Assembly (NCBI RefSeq): GCF_003233655.1 | Contig: NZ_CP029829.1 | Location: 1,870,978-1,934,977, forward strand | Source of the DNA: Azospirillum ramasamyi | Lineage (GTDB): Bacteria > Pseudomonadota > Alphaproteobacteria > Azospirillales > Azospirillaceae | Length of the DNA: 64,000 nt | Direction of reading: 5' to 3' | In this document: positions 44,696-55,109 of the stretch, in pieces | Position numbering within the stretch: the stretch's first letter is position 1 | Layout of the letters: each line of letters starts with the position of its first letter | The notes under the pieces: generated by a model | Database searches by the model: none | What the model saw: the letters and a program-made list of their open reading frames with translations, nothing else | Told to the model about the DNA's origin: nothing | Translations under genes and position numbers: made by a program

Positions 44696-45439
44696 ATGCT
44701 GACGCTTCTGCTGATCGTTTCCGCCTTCTTCGCCGGCGTGCTGAACGCCGTGGCCGGAGGCGGCAGCTTCCTGACCTTCCCGGCGCTGATCCTGGCCGGG
44801 GTGCCGCCGCTGAACGCCAACGCCACCAGCACGGTCGCGGTGTCGCCCGGCGCGCTGGCCAGCGCCTACGGCTACCGCCGGGAACTGGGGCGCATCCGCG
44901 ACATCCACCTGCCCTCCTTCCTCGGCATCAGCCTGGTGGGCGGGCTGCTGGGCGCGCTGTTGCTGCTGTGGACGCCGCAGAAGACCTTCGAGATCATCGT
45001 GCCGTGGCTTCTGCTGTTCGCGACGGCGCTGTTCGCCATCGGCCCGAAGGCGTCGGCCTGGATCCGCCGCAACTTCACCATCGGCCATGGCACGGTGCTG
45101 GCGGTGCAGTTCCTGATCGCCGTCTATGGCGGCTATTTCGGCGGCGGCATCGGCATCCTGATCCTGGCGACGCTGGGCGTCTTCGGCCTGACCGACCTGC
45201 ATGCGATGAACGGGCTGAAGTCGCTGGTGTCCGGCTGCCTCAACGCGGTGGCGGTGATCGCCTTCGTCGCCGGCGGCGCGGTCTATTGGACGGAGGCGCT
45301 GATCATGCTGGTCGCCGCCATGGCCGGCGGCTATGCCGGCGCCTCGGTCGCCCGCCACATCCCCCCGCCCGTGCTGCGCAAGGTGGTGATCCTGGTGGGC
45401 GCGGCGATGACCGTCTATTTCTTCATCACAAAAGCCTGA
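44696..45439 (+). CDS. TSUP-family (TauE/SafE) membrane transporter
   Basis: Integral membrane protein of 247 residues with about seven to eight helices. [20 protein letters not shown] followed by [20 protein letters not shown] is the first half-signature, and [19 protein letters not shown] then [20 protein letters not shown] is the repeated second half. TSUP proteins move sulfite, sulfonates or other small anions; the substrate is not deducible. ATG 44696 has CAAGG upstream. It is 20 bases before rppH on the same strand and divergent from proA. Confidence 0.88.
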   Translation: MLTLLLIVSAFFAGVLNAVAGGGSFLTFPALILAGVPPLNANATSTVAVSPGALASAYGYRRELGRIRDIHLPSFLGISLVGGLLGALLLLWTPQKTFEIIVPWLLLFATALFAIGPKASAWIRRNFTIGHGTVLAVQFLIAVYGGYFGGGIGILILATLGVFGLTDLHAMNGLKSLVSGCLNAVAVIAFVAGGAVYWTEALIMLVAAMAGGYAGASVARHIPPPVLRKVVILVGAAMTVYFFITKA

Positions 45440-45459
45440 TCCGAACGGAGTCCCCCGGC

Positions 45460-45951
45460 ATGACCGCCCCCATCGACCGCAACGCCCTGCCCTACCGCCC
45501 CTGCGTCGGGATCATGCTGCTGAACGACCGCGGCGAGGTGTTCGTCGCCAAGCGCCGCGGGTCGGAGGCCGACTGGCAGATGCCCCAGGGCGGCGTCGAC
45601 GAGGGCGAGGACGCCCGCACCGCCGCCTTCCGCGAGTTGGAGGAGGAGATCGGCACCGCGAAGGCGGAGTTCATCGCCATGACCGCCTCCCCCCACCGCT
45701 ACGACCTGCCCGACGAGTTGCTGGGCAAGGTCTGGAAGGGGCGCTGGCGCGGGCAGGAGCAGATGTGGATGCTGGCCCGCTTCACCGGCGAGGAGGCCGA
45801 CATCCGGCTCGACACCGGCCATCCCGAGTTCGATGCCTGGAGATGGATCGACGCGGAAGAACTGCCGGGCCTGATCGTCGCCTTCAAGCGTCCGGTCTAC
45901 GAATCGGTGCTGGCCGAATTCCGTCCGCTGATCGCGCAGGCGAAGGGCTGA
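45460..45951 (+). CDS. rppH: RNA pyrophosphohydrolase
   Basis: Nudix hydrolase of 163 residues that removes pyrophosphate from 5' ends and starts mRNA decay. The Nudix box [20 protein letters not shown] with following IG is intact. [27 protein letters not shown], and [18 protein letters not shown] match RppH/IalA. ATG 45460 has CGGAG at seven bases upstream. In alphaproteobacteria rppH commonly follows ctpA and yibQ; here it is near that block but on the opposite strand. Confidence 0.93.
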   Translation: MTAPIDRNALPYRPCVGIMLLNDRGEVFVAKRRGSEADWQMPQGGVDEGEDARTAAFRELEEEIGTAKAEFIAMTASPHRYDLPDELLGKVWKGRWRGQEQMWMLARFTGEEADIRLDTGHPEFDAWRWIDAEELPGLIVAFKRPVYESVLAEFRPLIAQAKG

Positions 45952-46174
45952 CCCGCATCGGCCGGCGCCGCCCCCGTTTCCGGTCGCCTTTTTCGGCCCC
46001 TTTGCCGGCCCTTTCGCCATGTCCCATAAATGATTGCGGTTATCCCCAACTTCCGGAAGCCGCCCCTTGCGTCCGAAACTCCGGGCTTAACGAATCCTTG
46101 AGACGACTTCTGGCAACGTCTGCTGCTGCAACTGCAATGCGCAAGGGTGCGCCTGCTGTGGACGGAGGCTTGGC
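45952..46174 (+). other. Leader region of the chemotaxis operon
   Basis: About 220 bases between rppH and the first che-operon gene. It contains pyrimidine tracts (CCTTTTTCGG, CCTTTCG) after rppH and a less GC-rich part near 46020-46100 that could carry the operon promoter. The inverted pair AGACG/CGTCT near 46100-46120 is a possible site. GGAGG at 46164-46168 is the Shine-Dalgarno for GTG 46175. No promoter can be assigned with confidence. Confidence 0.45.
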
Positions 46175-46489
46175 GTGTCGCTGATCAAGTGGACGGAGGA
46201 GGATGGCGGGCGGATTCGCCTGGGCCTGCCCAGCGATCTGGATTTGCCCATGGCGCAGCCTCTGCTCGACAGCCTGCGCGCCGCCTTCAAGGCGTCGGCG
46301 GCCGTCGTCGTCCAGGCAGACGCGGTGGAGCGGATCAGCGCCGCCTGCATCCAGGCCCTGGTCGTCGCCGCCCGCGACGCGGCCGAGCGCGGGGCGGATT
46401 TCACCCTCGCCGCCCCGTCGGAGGTGCTGTCCGAAGCGTGCGAGGATCTGGGACTCGCCGCCTGGCTGAAGCAATGGAGCCGAGCGTGA
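46175..46489 (+). CDS. STAS-domain protein at the head of the che operon
   Basis: Protein of 104 residues, single STAS domain: RIRLGLPSDLDLPMAQPLLD, then VVVQADAVERISAACIQALV. It has the usual strand-helix order, with SAACIQALVVAAR in place of the DSAG loop. The serine of ISAAC aligns with the phosphorylation serine of SpoIIAA. Start GTG 46175 follows GGAGG. In rhizobial and Azospirillum che operons a STAS gene precedes cheY-cheA, as here. Its role there is unclear; coupling to the anti-sigma-type kinase at the 3' end is a hypothesis. Its stop overlaps the GTG of cheY. Confidence 0.85.
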   Translation: MSLIKWTEEDGGRIRLGLPSDLDLPMAQPLLDSLRAAFKASAAVVVQADAVERISAACIQALVVAARDAAERGADFTLAAPSEVLSEACEDLGLAAWLKQWSRA

Positions 46490-46851
46490 AGAAGAAAGTG
46501 ATGACGGTGGACGATTCGCGGACCATGCGCGACATGGTGTCCTTCACCCTGCGCGGCGCCGGCTATGACGTGGTGGAGGCCGCCGACGGCCAGCAGGCGA
46601 TGAGCGCCATCGCCACCAACAAGGTCGATCTGGTCATCACCGACCTGAACATGCCGGTCATGGACGGGCTGACGCTGATCCGCAAGCTGCGCGCCATCCC
46701 GGCCCACCGCACCCTGCCGATCCTGATGCTGACCACCGAAGCCGACGAGAGCAAGAAGGCGGAGGGCCGGGCCGCCGGAGCCACCGGCTGGATCGTGAAG
46801 CCCTTCAACCCGGACAAGCTGGTGTCGGTGGTGCAGAAGGTCTGCGGCTGA
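46486..46851 (+). CDS. cheY: Chemotaxis response regulator CheY
   Basis: Single receiver domain of 121 residues. Acid pocket D9/D10 (MTVDDSRTMRDM), phospho-acceptor D53 in DLVITDLNMPVMDG, the Thr switch in LPILMLTTEA, and the lysine in GWIVKPFNPDKL are all present. GTG 46486 overlaps the STAS stop (GTGA) and has GGAG seven bases upstream. An ATG 12 bases earlier (46474) would also fit. The phosphoryl donor should be the CheA 35 bases downstream. Confidence 0.93.
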   Translation: MKKKVMTVDDSRTMRDMVSFTLRGAGYDVVEAADGQQAMSAIATNKVDLVITDLNMPVMDGLTLIRKLRAIPAHRTLPILMLTTEADESKKAEGRAAGATGWIVKPFNPDKLVSVVQKVCG

Positions 46852-46885
46852 CCGCAAGCCGTCAGCTCAAGGGAGGGGTACAGCC

Positions 46886-49171
46886 GTGGACGATCTCAGC
46901 CGCTTCAAGCAGACCTACTTCGACGAAAGCGCCGAATTGCTGGCCGTCGCCGAGGCCGGGCTGCTGCGCCTCGCCCCCGGCGAGATCGACATGGACGAGG
47001 TGAACGCGATCTTCCGCGCCGTCCATTCGATCAAGGGCGGCGGCGGCGCCTTCGGCTTCAACGACCTCGTCGCCTTCGCGCACGAGTTCGAGACGGTGAT
47101 GGACGGCGTGCGCAACGCCGAGATCGCCGTCACCACCGGGCTGGTCGATACCCTGATCCGCGCCAACGACGTTCTTGCCCGCCTGCTGGCCCACGCCGCC
47201 GACGAAACCGACGCGCCGGCCGGCACCACCGATGATACCGTCGCGGCGCTGCGCCGTTTCCTGGGCAAGGCGGAGACGCCGGCGGAGGAGCCGCCGCCCG
47301 CCCCCGCCTCCCCTCTTTATCCCGACGACGAGGATGACGAGGCCGGCATCTTCGGCGACGCGCTGGCCGCCATCCAGGCCGCCCGCGACGACCAGCCCGC
47401 CCCTTCGGTTTCGGGCCCGGTGCCGGAGGGAAAGCTCCGCTGGACCATCGTCTTCCGCCCGAAGGCCGAGCTTCTGCTGTCCGGCAACGAGCCGACCTAC
47501 ATGCTGCGCGCCCTGCGCCGTCTGGGCGACGCGGAGGTGGTCTGCCACCTGGACAAGCTGCCCTCCCTGCGCGACCTCGACGCCGAACTGCTGCACCTGT
47601 CCTGGACGGTGACGCTGCTGGCCGATCCGCAGGTGGACCGCGCCCAGATCGACGACGTGTTCGAGTTCGTCGCCGACGACTGCGACATCCGCATCAGCGC
47701 CGAGGCGCCGCCTCCCGCCGTCATTCCCGCAGTCATTCCCGCCGCCGAACCGGCGCCCCCCGCCAACCTGCCGGAACCGTCGGCGCCCGCTTCCCCGCCG
47801 GTCGCCACAGCGCCGGCCGCCACCTCCGGCTCCCCCGGCGCGGCGAAGGCCGCCGATGGCGCGAAGCGCGGGAACGGCGGCGGCGGCGACCATTCCGGGC
47901 CGACCACCCACACCATCCGCGTCGACCTCGACAAGATCGACCGGCTGGTGAACATGGTCGGCGAGATGGTCATCACCCAGGCGATGATCGCGGAGCATCT
48001 GCGCGACCTGCCGCCCGGCCAGTTCCAGGAATTGCTGGAAGGGCTGGAAAGCCTCGCCCAGCACACCCGCGAGCTGCGCGAGAGCGTGATGTCGATCCGC
48101 GCCCAGCCGGTCTCCAGCGTCTTCTCCCGCATGCCCCGGCTGGTGCGCGAATGCGCCGCCTCCACCGGCAAGGAGGTGATGCTGGTCACGTCGGGCGAGA
48201 CGACGGAGGTCGACAAGACGGTGGTGGAGAACCTCGTCGATCCGCTGACCCACATGATCCGCAACTCCATCGACCACGGGCTGGAAGGCCCGGAGGAACG
48301 GGAGCGCATCGGCAAGCCGCGCGCCGGCACCGTGCATCTGTCCGCCGCCCACCGGTCCGGCCGCATCGTGATCGAGGTGACCGACGACGGCCGCGGCATC
48401 AACCGGGCAAAGGTGCTGTCCAAGGCGATCGAGAAGGGGCTGGTCCAGCCCGGAGCCACCCTGTCCGACGAGGAGATCGACCACCTGATCTTCCTGCCCG
48501 GCTTCTCCACCGCGGACCAGGTGTCGAACCTGTCCGGCCGCGGCGTCGGCATGGACGTGGTGCGGCGGAACATCTGCAGCCTGGGCGGGCGCATCGGCAT
48601 CTATTCGACGCCGGGCGAGGGCTCGCGCTTCGTTCTGTCGCTGCCGCTGACGCTGGCGGTGCTCGACGGCATGGTGATCTCGGTGGGGGAGGAGCGCTTC
48701 GTCCTGCCGCTGACCAACATCGTGGAAAGCCTGCGGCCCAAGCCGACGGACCTGCACGGGCTGGTGAACAAGTGCGACGTCATGATGGCGCGCGGCGAAT
48801 ATGTGCGGCTCGTCCACCTGCACCGGCTGTTCGGCATCCCCAAGGCCATCGACGACGCCACCCAGGGGTTGGTCGTGCTGGTTGAGACGGAGGACGGCTC
48901 CCGCCTCGGCCTCGTCGTGGACGAGGTGCTGGGCCAGCAGCAGGTCGTCATCAAGAGCCTGGAGGCCAACTTCCGCCGGCTGGACGGCGTCGCCGCCGCG
49001 ACCATCCTGGGCGACGGCCGGGTCGCCCTGATCCTGGACGTCGCCGGCCTGCGCGAAATGAGCCGCCACGGTGCCGGCAACGGAAACGGCGCCGATGGCG
49101 CAACCCAGACTTCCCCGACCCTGCCCGCCCCGGCGGACAGGATCGACCAGCGTCAACGCCAAACGGTTTGA
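46886..49171 (+). CDS. cheA: Chemotaxis histidine kinase CheA
   Basis: Kinase of 761 residues. The Hpt domain has FRAVHSIKGGGGAFGF with H47 as phosphorylation site. A P2-like ferredoxin fold lies at about 185-275 (LRWTIVFRPKAELLLSGNE), then a Pro/Ala linker. The dimerisation domain is at THTIRVDLDKIDRLVNMVGE; the ATPase has DPLTHMIRNSIDHGLEG (N-box), VIEVTDDGRGINRAKV and GRGVGMDVVRRNI. The CheW-like P5 domain ends the protein (LDGMVISVGEERFVLPL). GTG 46886 has AGGGAGGGG upstream. All kinase motifs look intact, so it should be active. Confidence 0.96.
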   Translation: MDDLSRFKQTYFDESAELLAVAEAGLLRLAPGEIDMDEVNAIFRAVHSIKGGGGAFGFNDLVAFAHEFETVMDGVRNAEIAVTTGLVDTLIRANDVLARLLAHAADETDAPAGTTDDTVAALRRFLGKAETPAEEPPPAPASPLYPDDEDDEAGIFGDALAAIQAARDDQPAPSVSGPVPEGKLRWTIVFRPKAELLLSGNEPTYMLRALRRLGDAEVVCHLDKLPSLRDLDAELLHLSWTVTLLADPQVDRAQIDDVFEFVADDCDIRISAEAPPPAVIPAVIPAAEPAPPANLPEPSAPASPPVATAPAATSGSPGAAKAADGAKRGNGGGGDHSGPTTHTIRVDLDKIDRLVNMVGEMVITQAMIAEHLRDLPPGQFQELLEGLESLAQHTRELRESVMSIRAQPVSSVFSRMPRLVRECAASTGKEVMLVTSGETTEVDKTVVENLVDPLTHMIRNSIDHGLEGPEERERIGKPRAGTVHLSAAHRSGRIVIEVTDDGRGINRAKVLSKAIEKGLVQPGATLSDEEIDHLIFLPGFSTADQVSNLSGRGVGMDVVRRNICSLGGRIGIYSTPGEGSRFVLSLPLTLAVLDGMVISVGEERFVLPLTNIVESLRPKPTDLHGLVNKCDVMMARGEYVRLVHLHRLFGIPKAIDDATQGLVVLVETEDGSRLGLVVDEVLGQQQVVIKSLEANFRRLDGVAAATILGDGRVALILDVAGLREMSRHGAGNGNGADGATQTSPTLPAPADRIDQRQRQTV

Positions 49172-49180
49172 GGCCCAGCG

Positions 49181-49729
49181 ATGAGCAGTTCCACCGCAAT
49201 CGCCACCGTCAATTCGCGCACCGACCTCCAGACCGCCGGCGGCGCCGCCAACGGGACGGAGGAGCAGTACGTCACCTTCACGGTCGGCAGCGAGGAATAT
49301 GGCGTCAACATCCTGGCCGTGCGCGAGATCCGCGGCTGGACGCCGGAAAGCCGCCTGCCCAACCTGCCCGACTATGTCCGCGGCGTGATCAACCTGCGCG
49401 GCATCATCATCCCGATCTTCGATCTGCGCGCCCGCTTCGGCGGCGGCCCCACCCAGGTGACGAAGCGCCATGTCGTGGTGGTGATGCAGGTGGGCGAGCG
49501 CACGCGCGGCATCCTGGTCGACGCCATCTCCGACATCCTGGCGATCGACCACGACGCGATCAAGCCGCCGCCCGACGTCGACAGCGGCCTGATCGACGCC
49601 GAATATCTCAGCGGCCTCTACACCGCCGACGACCGTATGGTGACCCTGCTGAACGTCGAGAAGCTGTTCGCCGGCGAGCATGTCGACCAGGACGCCGCTC
49701 CCCGCGCCCCGGCGCTCGAGATCACCTGA
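49181..49729 (+). CDS. cheW: Chemotaxis coupling protein CheW
   Basis: Coupling protein of 182 residues that joins receptors to CheA. The SH3-like double barrel is visible: EEQYVTFTVGSEEYGVNILA, VREIRGWTPESRLPNLPDYV, RGVINLRGIIIPIFDLRARF and GILVDAISDILAIDHDAIKP. It has a 25-residue polar N-terminal extension. ATG 49181 is nine bases after the cheA stop. Confidence 0.95.
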   Translation: MSSSTAIATVNSRTDLQTAGGAANGTEEQYVTFTVGSEEYGVNILAVREIRGWTPESRLPNLPDYVRGVINLRGIIIPIFDLRARFGGGPTQVTKRHVVVVMQVGERTRGILVDAISDILAIDHDAIKPPPDVDSGLIDAEYLSGLYTADDRMVTLLNVEKLFAGEHVDQDAAPRAPALEIT

Positions 49730-49796
49730 CCGGAAGGAGCGAGGCAACCTTCGGCGCCTCTGCAACGAGAAGCAAGAATAAGAGGGAAGGTCACCG

Positions 49797-52406
49797 ATGG
49801 CCACCGACGGCAAGATCGCCAAAGCCGGCAGCTTCCTCAGCAACATGCGCATCGCCAAGCGGCTGTGGCTGGTCTTCGGCCTGTTGCTGGTCCTGATCGC
49901 CGCCCAGTCCGGCGTGGGCATCCTGGGGCTGGACGGGCTGAACCGCCGCATCGGCGGGGTCTTCGCCTCCGGCGACCTCGCCGTCTTCGCCAAGGATCTG
50001 GAAAGCCGTCTGGCCGCCGAGCGGCTGCAGACCCGCGAATACATCAATCTGGGCACGCCCGAGGCGCTGGACCGGCTGCGCGTGCTGCGCGGCGAGTTCG
50101 AGACGGCGATGTCGCAGCGGCAGGCGATGCTGGCGGCCTCGCCCCAGGCCGCGTCCTTCGCCGAGCTGAACAGCCTGCACACCACTTATCATGAGCGGTT
50201 CGACGCGGTGCGCGCCACGCGGGAACAGGCCGACCGCATCCTGCAGGAGCGGATGGACCCTCTGGGCGCCCAGGTGACGGCGCGGCTGGAGGAGGTGGTG
50301 GCGACGACCGCCGCCTCCGGCAGCCAGGACATCGCCTTCGCCGTCCAGGAGGTGGAAAAGCACTGGCTGCTGATCCGCTTCAACGCCAACCGCGCCATCG
50401 GGCTGCGCGACGCCGCCGCGGTCGCGCAGGTCGAGGCGGAAGGCAAGGCGATGGCCGACGCCGTCGCCCGGCTGTCCGCCATCCTTCGTGCCGGGGGCCG
50501 CGCCGACAACAGCCTGTCGGCGGTCCTGAGCCAGGTCGATGCCCGCGCCGCCGACTACCGCGCCGCCTTCCGCGACGTGATCGCCGCCAACGACGAGGCC
50601 CGGCGACGCGCCGACCATCTCGCCGCCGCCGCCACGTCGGTCAACAGCGCCATCGACGGCATCGTCGGCAGGATCGCCGCCAATGCCAGGGCGACCGAGC
50701 AGGAAGCCGAGAGCGTCGCCGGCTTCACCATCCGCCTGACGCTGGGGCTGGGGCTGCTGTCCCTGGTGATCGGCGTCGTCGCCGCCAACCGCATCGCCGC
50801 CTCCATCACCGCGCCCGTCACCGGCATCCGCCGGGTGATGGCCGACCTGACCGCCGGCAAGCTGTCGGTCAACGTTCCCCACACCGGCCAGCAGGACGAG
50901 CTGGGCGACATGGCCCGCGCCGTCGCCGCCTTCAAGGACGAGGCGGTGGAGGCCCTGCGCTCCCGCATCGCGCTGGAACAGGTGTCGGCAAACATCATGA
51001 TGGCGGACACCGACGGCCGCATCCTCTACGCCAACGACTCGATCATGGCCATGTTCCGCAATGCCGAGTCCGACCTGCGCGCTTCGCTGCCGGGCTTCGA
51101 CGCGAGCAGGCTGGTCGGCCAGAATTTCGACGTCTTCCACCGCGACCCCTCGCACCAGCGCCGCCTGCTGGCCGACCTGAAGCAGACCCACCGCGGCTGG
51201 GCCAAGACCGGCGGCCGGACCTTCCAGATCATCGCCAACCCGGTGGTCAGCCGTCAGGGCGAGAGGCTGGGCACCGTCATCGAATGGCGCGACCTGACGG
51301 AGGAGCTGGCGATCGAGGCGGAGATCGGCGCGATCGTGGAGAACGCCGTGCGCGGCGACTTCAGCCGCCGCATCGCGCTGGACGGCAAGACCGGCTTCTT
51401 CCGGCTGGTCAGCGAGGGCATCAACCGGCTGTCGGAAAACGTCGCGGCGGTGACGGAGGATCTGGCGTCGGTGATGGAGGCGCTGTCGCAGGGCGACCTT
51501 ACCCACCGGATGGACAAGCAGTATGAGGGCGTGTTCCAGCGGCTGAAGGACGACTTCAACGGCTCGGTGTCCCAATTGTCGGAGATCGTCCGGCGCATCG
51601 ACGAAGCCGCCGGCTCCATCGCCGTTGCCAGCCGCGAGGTGGCGGAAGGCAGCATGGATCTGTCCGAACGGACCGAGCAGCAGGCCTCCTCGCTGGAGGA
51701 AACCGCGGCCAGCATGGAGCAGCTCGCCTCGACCGTGCGCTCCAACGCCGAAAACGCCCAGCAGGTCAACGGCTATGCCACCGAGGCGCGCACCGCGGCC
51801 TCCCGCGGCGGCGAGGTGGCGGCCAGCGCGGTGGAGGCGATGCGCCGGATCGAGCAGTCGTCCCAGAAGATCGCCGACATCATCGGCGTCATCGACGAGA
51901 TCGCCTTCCAGACCAACCTGCTGGCGCTGAACGCGGCGGTGGAGGCGGCCCGTGCCGGCGATGCCGGGCGCGGCTTCGCCGTGGTGGCGCAGGAGGTGCG
52001 GCAGCTCGCCCAGCGTTCCGCCCAGGCCTCGAAGGAGATCAAGTCGCTGATCCTCGACAGCGGCGGGCAGGTGCGCGAGGGCGTCGGGCTGGTCCGGTCC
52101 GCCGGCAGCGCCCTGACGGAGATCGTATCGGGCATCAGCCGCGTCGCCGATCTGGTGTCGGAGATCGCGCGGGCGACCACCGAGCAGGCTTCCGGCCTGG
52201 ACGAGGTCAACATCGCCATCACCCAGATGGACGAGATGACGCAGAAGAACGCCGCGCTGGTGGAGGAAAGCACCGCCGCCGCCCGCTCGCTGGAGGATCA
52301 GGCCGACCAACTGCGCCGGCAGATGACCTTCTTCACCCTGGACCGCCAGTCTCGGAACGCCGCTACCGCCACCGGGAAAGTCCGGCGGCAACCCGAACCC
52401 GCCTGA
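49797..52406 (+). CDS. Methyl-accepting chemotaxis protein with PAS domain
   Basis: Receptor of 869 residues encoded inside the che operon. Membrane helix 1 ([20 protein letters not shown], about 22-42), a 260-residue periplasmic helical sensor, membrane helix 2 ([20 protein letters not shown], about 310-330), HAMP with [24 protein letters not shown] domain follows (about 385-500, [39 protein letters not shown]), then a second HAMP-like stretch and the signalling hairpin [20 protein letters not shown]. The tail ends VRRQPEPA with no tethering pentapeptide. A cytoplasmic PAS between HAMP and hairpin suggests redox or energy input besides the periplasmic signal. Confidence 0.93.
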   Translation: MATDGKIAKAGSFLSNMRIAKRLWLVFGLLLVLIAAQSGVGILGLDGLNRRIGGVFASGDLAVFAKDLESRLAAERLQTREYINLGTPEALDRLRVLRGEFETAMSQRQAMLAASPQAASFAELNSLHTTYHERFDAVRATREQADRILQERMDPLGAQVTARLEEVVATTAASGSQDIAFAVQEVEKHWLLIRFNANRAIGLRDAAAVAQVEAEGKAMADAVARLSAILRAGGRADNSLSAVLSQVDARAADYRAAFRDVIAANDEARRRADHLAAAATSVNSAIDGIVGRIAANARATEQEAESVAGFTIRLTLGLGLLSLVIGVVAANRIAASITAPVTGIRRVMADLTAGKLSVNVPHTGQQDELGDMARAVAAFKDEAVEALRSRIALEQVSANIMMADTDGRILYANDSIMAMFRNAESDLRASLPGFDASRLVGQNFDVFHRDPSHQRRLLADLKQTHRGWAKTGGRTFQIIANPVVSRQGERLGTVIEWRDLTEELAIEAEIGAIVENAVRGDFSRRIALDGKTGFFRLVSEGINRLSENVAAVTEDLASVMEALSQGDLTHRMDKQYEGVFQRLKDDFNGSVSQLSEIVRRIDEAAGSIAVASREVAEGSMDLSERTEQQASSLEETAASMEQLASTVRSNAENAQQVNGYATEARTAASRGGEVAASAVEAMRRIEQSSQKIADIIGVIDEIAFQTNLLALNAAVEAARAGDAGRGFAVVAQEVRQLAQRSAQASKEIKSLILDSGGQVREGVGLVRSAGSALTEIVSGISRVADLVSEIARATTEQASGLDEVNIAITQMDEMTQKNAALVEESTAAARSLEDQADQLRRQMTFFTLDRQSRNAATATGKVRRQPEPA

Positions 52407-52425
52407 CGATGCCGCCGGTGCCGCG

Positions 52426-53337
52426 ATGACCGACCGTTCCCCCACCCTGTCGATCGAATCTCCGGCCGCGCGCCGGGTGCCGGCCGCGGTGTTCGGCGGC
52501 GCGCGCGAGTTCCATTTCGAACGGCATCACTTCGACCTGATCGCCGGACTGCTCTACCAGCTGGCCGGCATCGCACTGGCCCCGCACAAGGCGGAGATGG
52601 TCTATGCCCGGCTGGCGCGCCGCCTGCGCGAACTGCGGCTGCCCGATTTCGATACCTATTGCACCCTGCTGCAAGGCGACGGCGGGGCAGGCGAAATCGG
52701 CTTCCTCGTCAATGCGCTGACCACCAACCTGACCAGCTTCTACCGCGAATCGCATCACTTCGACTTCCTCGCCTCCACCGTCCTGCCGGAGGCGCGGACG
52801 CGCAATGCCGACGCCGCCCGCCCGCGGCTGCGGCTGTGGTCGGCCGGCTGCTCGTCGGGGCCGGAGCCCTACACCATGGCGATGGTGCTGGTCTCGACCA
52901 TGGGCGCGGACCTGCGCCGCTGGGACGCCCGCATCCTCGCCACCGACATCGACACCCACATGGTCGAAACGGCGAGACGGGGCATCTATCCGCTGTCGGG
53001 CGCCACCGGCATTCCGCCCGCCATCCGCCAGCGCTTCACCCACGACACCCGGCTGAACGGTGAGCCGGCGGTGGAGATGGGCGAGGATCTCAAACGGCTC
53101 GTGACCGTCAAACCTCTGAACCTGCTCGAACATTGGCCGATGTCCGGCCCGTTCGATGCGATATTTTGCCGCAACGTCCTGATCTATTTCGACCGCCGCG
53201 GCCGCACGCAGGTGATAGAAAACTTCGGCCGGATGCTCCGTCCCGGCGGGTATCTGTTCCTCGGCCACTCGGAGAGCCTGTATGGCGTGTCGAACCTGTT
53301 CCGGCAGGCCGGCCCAACGATCTACCGGCGGGAGTGA
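52426..53337 (+). CDS. cheR: Chemotaxis protein methyltransferase CheR
   Basis: SAM-dependent methylase of 303 residues that adds methyl groups to receptor glutamates. NALTTNLTSFYRESHHFDFL is the conserved start of the catalytic domain, LRLWSAGCSSGPEPYTMAMV the SAM loop, ILATDIDTHMVETARRGIYP the acidic strand, and FDAIFCRNVLIYFDRRGRTQ the closing motif. ATG 52426 is 19 bases after the receptor stop. A non-standard 40-residue N-terminal segment is present. Confidence 0.95.
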   Translation: MTDRSPTLSIESPAARRVPAAVFGGAREFHFERHHFDLIAGLLYQLAGIALAPHKAEMVYARLARRLRELRLPDFDTYCTLLQGDGGAGEIGFLVNALTTNLTSFYRESHHFDFLASTVLPEARTRNADAARPRLRLWSAGCSSGPEPYTMAMVLVSTMGADLRRWDARILATDIDTHMVETARRGIYPLSGATGIPPAIRQRFTHDTRLNGEPAVEMGEDLKRLVTVKPLNLLEHWPMSGPFDAIFCRNVLIYFDRRGRTQVIENFGRMLRPGGYLFLGHSESLYGVSNLFRQAGPTIYRRE

Positions 53338-53340
53338 GCG

Positions 53341-54003
53341 ATGAGCGCCTCCACCCTCCCCCATCGGGCGTCCGGCCCGGCGGCACCGGCGCGGCGGCTG
53401 GGCAGCGGCCGCTATTTCAATCATGAATTCAAGACGGAGACGATCAAGATCGCGCTGGGCCAGCAGGCGGTGAGCGACCGGGGCGACCTGATGATCGCCA
53501 CCACGCTCGGCTCCTGCGTGGCGGCCTGCATCCACGATCCGGTGCGAGGGATCGGCGGCATGAACCATTTCATGCTGCCCGACCTGCCGGCCAGCGAGCT
53601 GGAGGGGGCCGGGGCCGCCGCGCGCTACGGCTCCGTCGCGATGGAACTGCTGATCAACGCCCTGCTCGCCGCCGGGGCCGACCGCAGGCGGCTGCAGGTC
53701 AAGCTGTTCGGCGGCGCCAGCGTCATCGACTCGAGCTACGACATCGGCGGGCTGAACAGCCGCTTCGCCCTGGACTATGTGCGGGCGGAAGGGCTGACGC
53801 TGGCCGGACATGACCTGGGCGGCGGCTCCGCGCGGCGCCTGCATTACTTCCCGCACAGCGGCCGCGCCCTGCGCCGCCTGCTGCGGCCGGAGGCGGCGGC
53901 CGACACCGTCACCCGCGAACGGTCCTTCATCACCCATCTCGCCCGCACCCCGGTGGAGGGCGAGGTGGAGCTGTTCGGACCCGCCGATGCGGGAGGGAAC
54001 TGA
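53341..54003 (+). CDS. cheD: Chemoreceptor glutamine deamidase CheD
   Basis: Deamidase of 220 residues. The catalytic cysteine and histidine are in [20 protein letters not shown] and MNHFMLPD, followed by [20 protein letters not shown] and [10 protein letters not shown]. It converts specific receptor glutamines to glutamates. The extra C-terminal 40 residues are not catalytic. ATG 53341 is three bases after the cheR stop. Confidence 0.95.
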   Translation: MSASTLPHRASGPAAPARRLGSGRYFNHEFKTETIKIALGQQAVSDRGDLMIATTLGSCVAACIHDPVRGIGGMNHFMLPDLPASELEGAGAAARYGSVAMELLINALLAAGADRRRLQVKLFGGASVIDSSYDIGGLNSRFALDYVRAEGLTLAGHDLGGGSARRLHYFPHSGRALRRLLRPEAAADTVTRERSFITHLARTPVEGEVELFGPADAGGN

Positions 54004-54006
54004 CCC

Positions 54007-55068
54007 ATGCCCAGACCGATCCGCGTCGTCATCGTCGACGACAGCGCCCTGATGCGCGAGATGCTGAAGGACATCCTGACCCGCGAGCCGGGGATGGAGG
54101 TCGCCGGCCTCGCCCGCGACGCCTTCGAGGCCCGCGACGTCATCAAGGCCACCAACCCCGACGTCATCACGCTGGACGTCGAGATGCCGAAGATGGACGG
54201 CCTGTCCTTCCTGGAAAAGATCATGACCCTGCGGCCGACGCCGGTGATCATGGTCTCCTCCCTCACGCGCGAGGGCTCCGACGCCGCCATCCGCGCGCTG
54301 GAACTGGGGGCGGTCGACTGCGTCGCCAAGCCCGGCGGCTCCGAAGGCCACGGATTCGAGGCGACGGCGATGGAGCTTGTCTCGAAGATCCGCATCGCCG
54401 CCACCGCCCGGCTGGCCATGCGCCGGCCGGCTGCCGTCCATGGCGTCCTGCCGACGCCGCGCCGCGCCGGATCGGGCAAGCGGCTGATCGCCGTCGGCGC
54501 CTCGACCGGCGGGGTGGAGCGCATCCGCGACCTTCTGGCCGCCATGCCGGCCGACTGCCCGCCCATCGTCATCACCCAGCATATGGGCCCCAGCTACGTG
54601 CCCAGCTTCGCCGTCCGGCTCGACCGGCTGTCGGCGCCCACGGTGCGGGTGGCCGTCCATGGCGACCGGCCGGCCCAGGGGCTGGTGCTGATCGCCCCCG
54701 GCGACCGCCATCTCGCCGTCGCCCGCGACACCGCAGGCTTCGTCTGCCACATCCAGGACACGCCGCCGGTCAGCGGCCATCGTCCTTCGGTGGACGTTCT
54801 GTTCGCCTCCGTCGCCAAGGCGGCCGGCGCCAATGCGGTCGGCGTGATCCTGTCCGGCATGGGCCGCGACGGCGCCATCGGCATGAAGGCCATGCACGAG
54901 GCCGGCGCCTTCACCATCGGCGAACAGGAATCGAGCTGCGTCGTCTACGGAATGCCGCGCGCCGCCAAGGAGGCCGGTGCGGTCGCGGTCGAACTTCCGC
55001 TCACCCATATTCCCGCCGAAATGCTGCGTGCCTTCGACGCTGTCGGCGAGCGCCCCCGCACCGCCTGA
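54007..55068 (+). CDS. cheB: Chemotaxis methylesterase CheB
   Basis: Response regulator with receptor methylesterase, 353 residues. The receiver has the phospho-acceptor D57 in [20 protein letters not shown]. The catalytic domain (about 158-345) has S166 in [14 protein letters not shown]192 in [13 protein letters not shown], and D288 in [17 protein letters not shown] 54007 is three bases after the cheD stop. With CheR it completes receptor adaptation. Confidence 0.95.
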   Translation: MPRPIRVVIVDDSALMREMLKDILTREPGMEVAGLARDAFEARDVIKATNPDVITLDVEMPKMDGLSFLEKIMTLRPTPVIMVSSLTREGSDAAIRALELGAVDCVAKPGGSEGHGFEATAMELVSKIRIAATARLAMRRPAAVHGVLPTPRRAGSGKRLIAVGASTGGVERIRDLLAAMPADCPPIVITQHMGPSYVPSFAVRLDRLSAPTVRVAVHGDRPAQGLVLIAPGDRHLAVARDTAGFVCHIQDTPPVSGHRPSVDVLFASVAKAAGANAVGVILSGMGRDGAIGMKAMHEAGAFTIGEQESSCVVYGMPRAAKEAGAVAVELPLTHIPAEMLRAFDAVGERPRTA

Positions 55069-55109
55069 CCACGGCGGACAGCAGGGTCGAGTTTCCAAGG
55101 AGCACCAGC

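Noticed and set aside
44531-45358. Extension of proA upstream to 45358
   Set aside because: The extension is arginine/glutamine-rich, lies antisense to the TSUP transporter gene, and ATG 44530 has a good Shine-Dalgarno and canonical N-terminus.
52363-55098. Very long minus-strand frame over cheR, cheD and cheB
   Set aside because: Antisense shadow with repeated His/Gly/Asp/Arg composition. The plus-strand che genes have full catalytic motifs.
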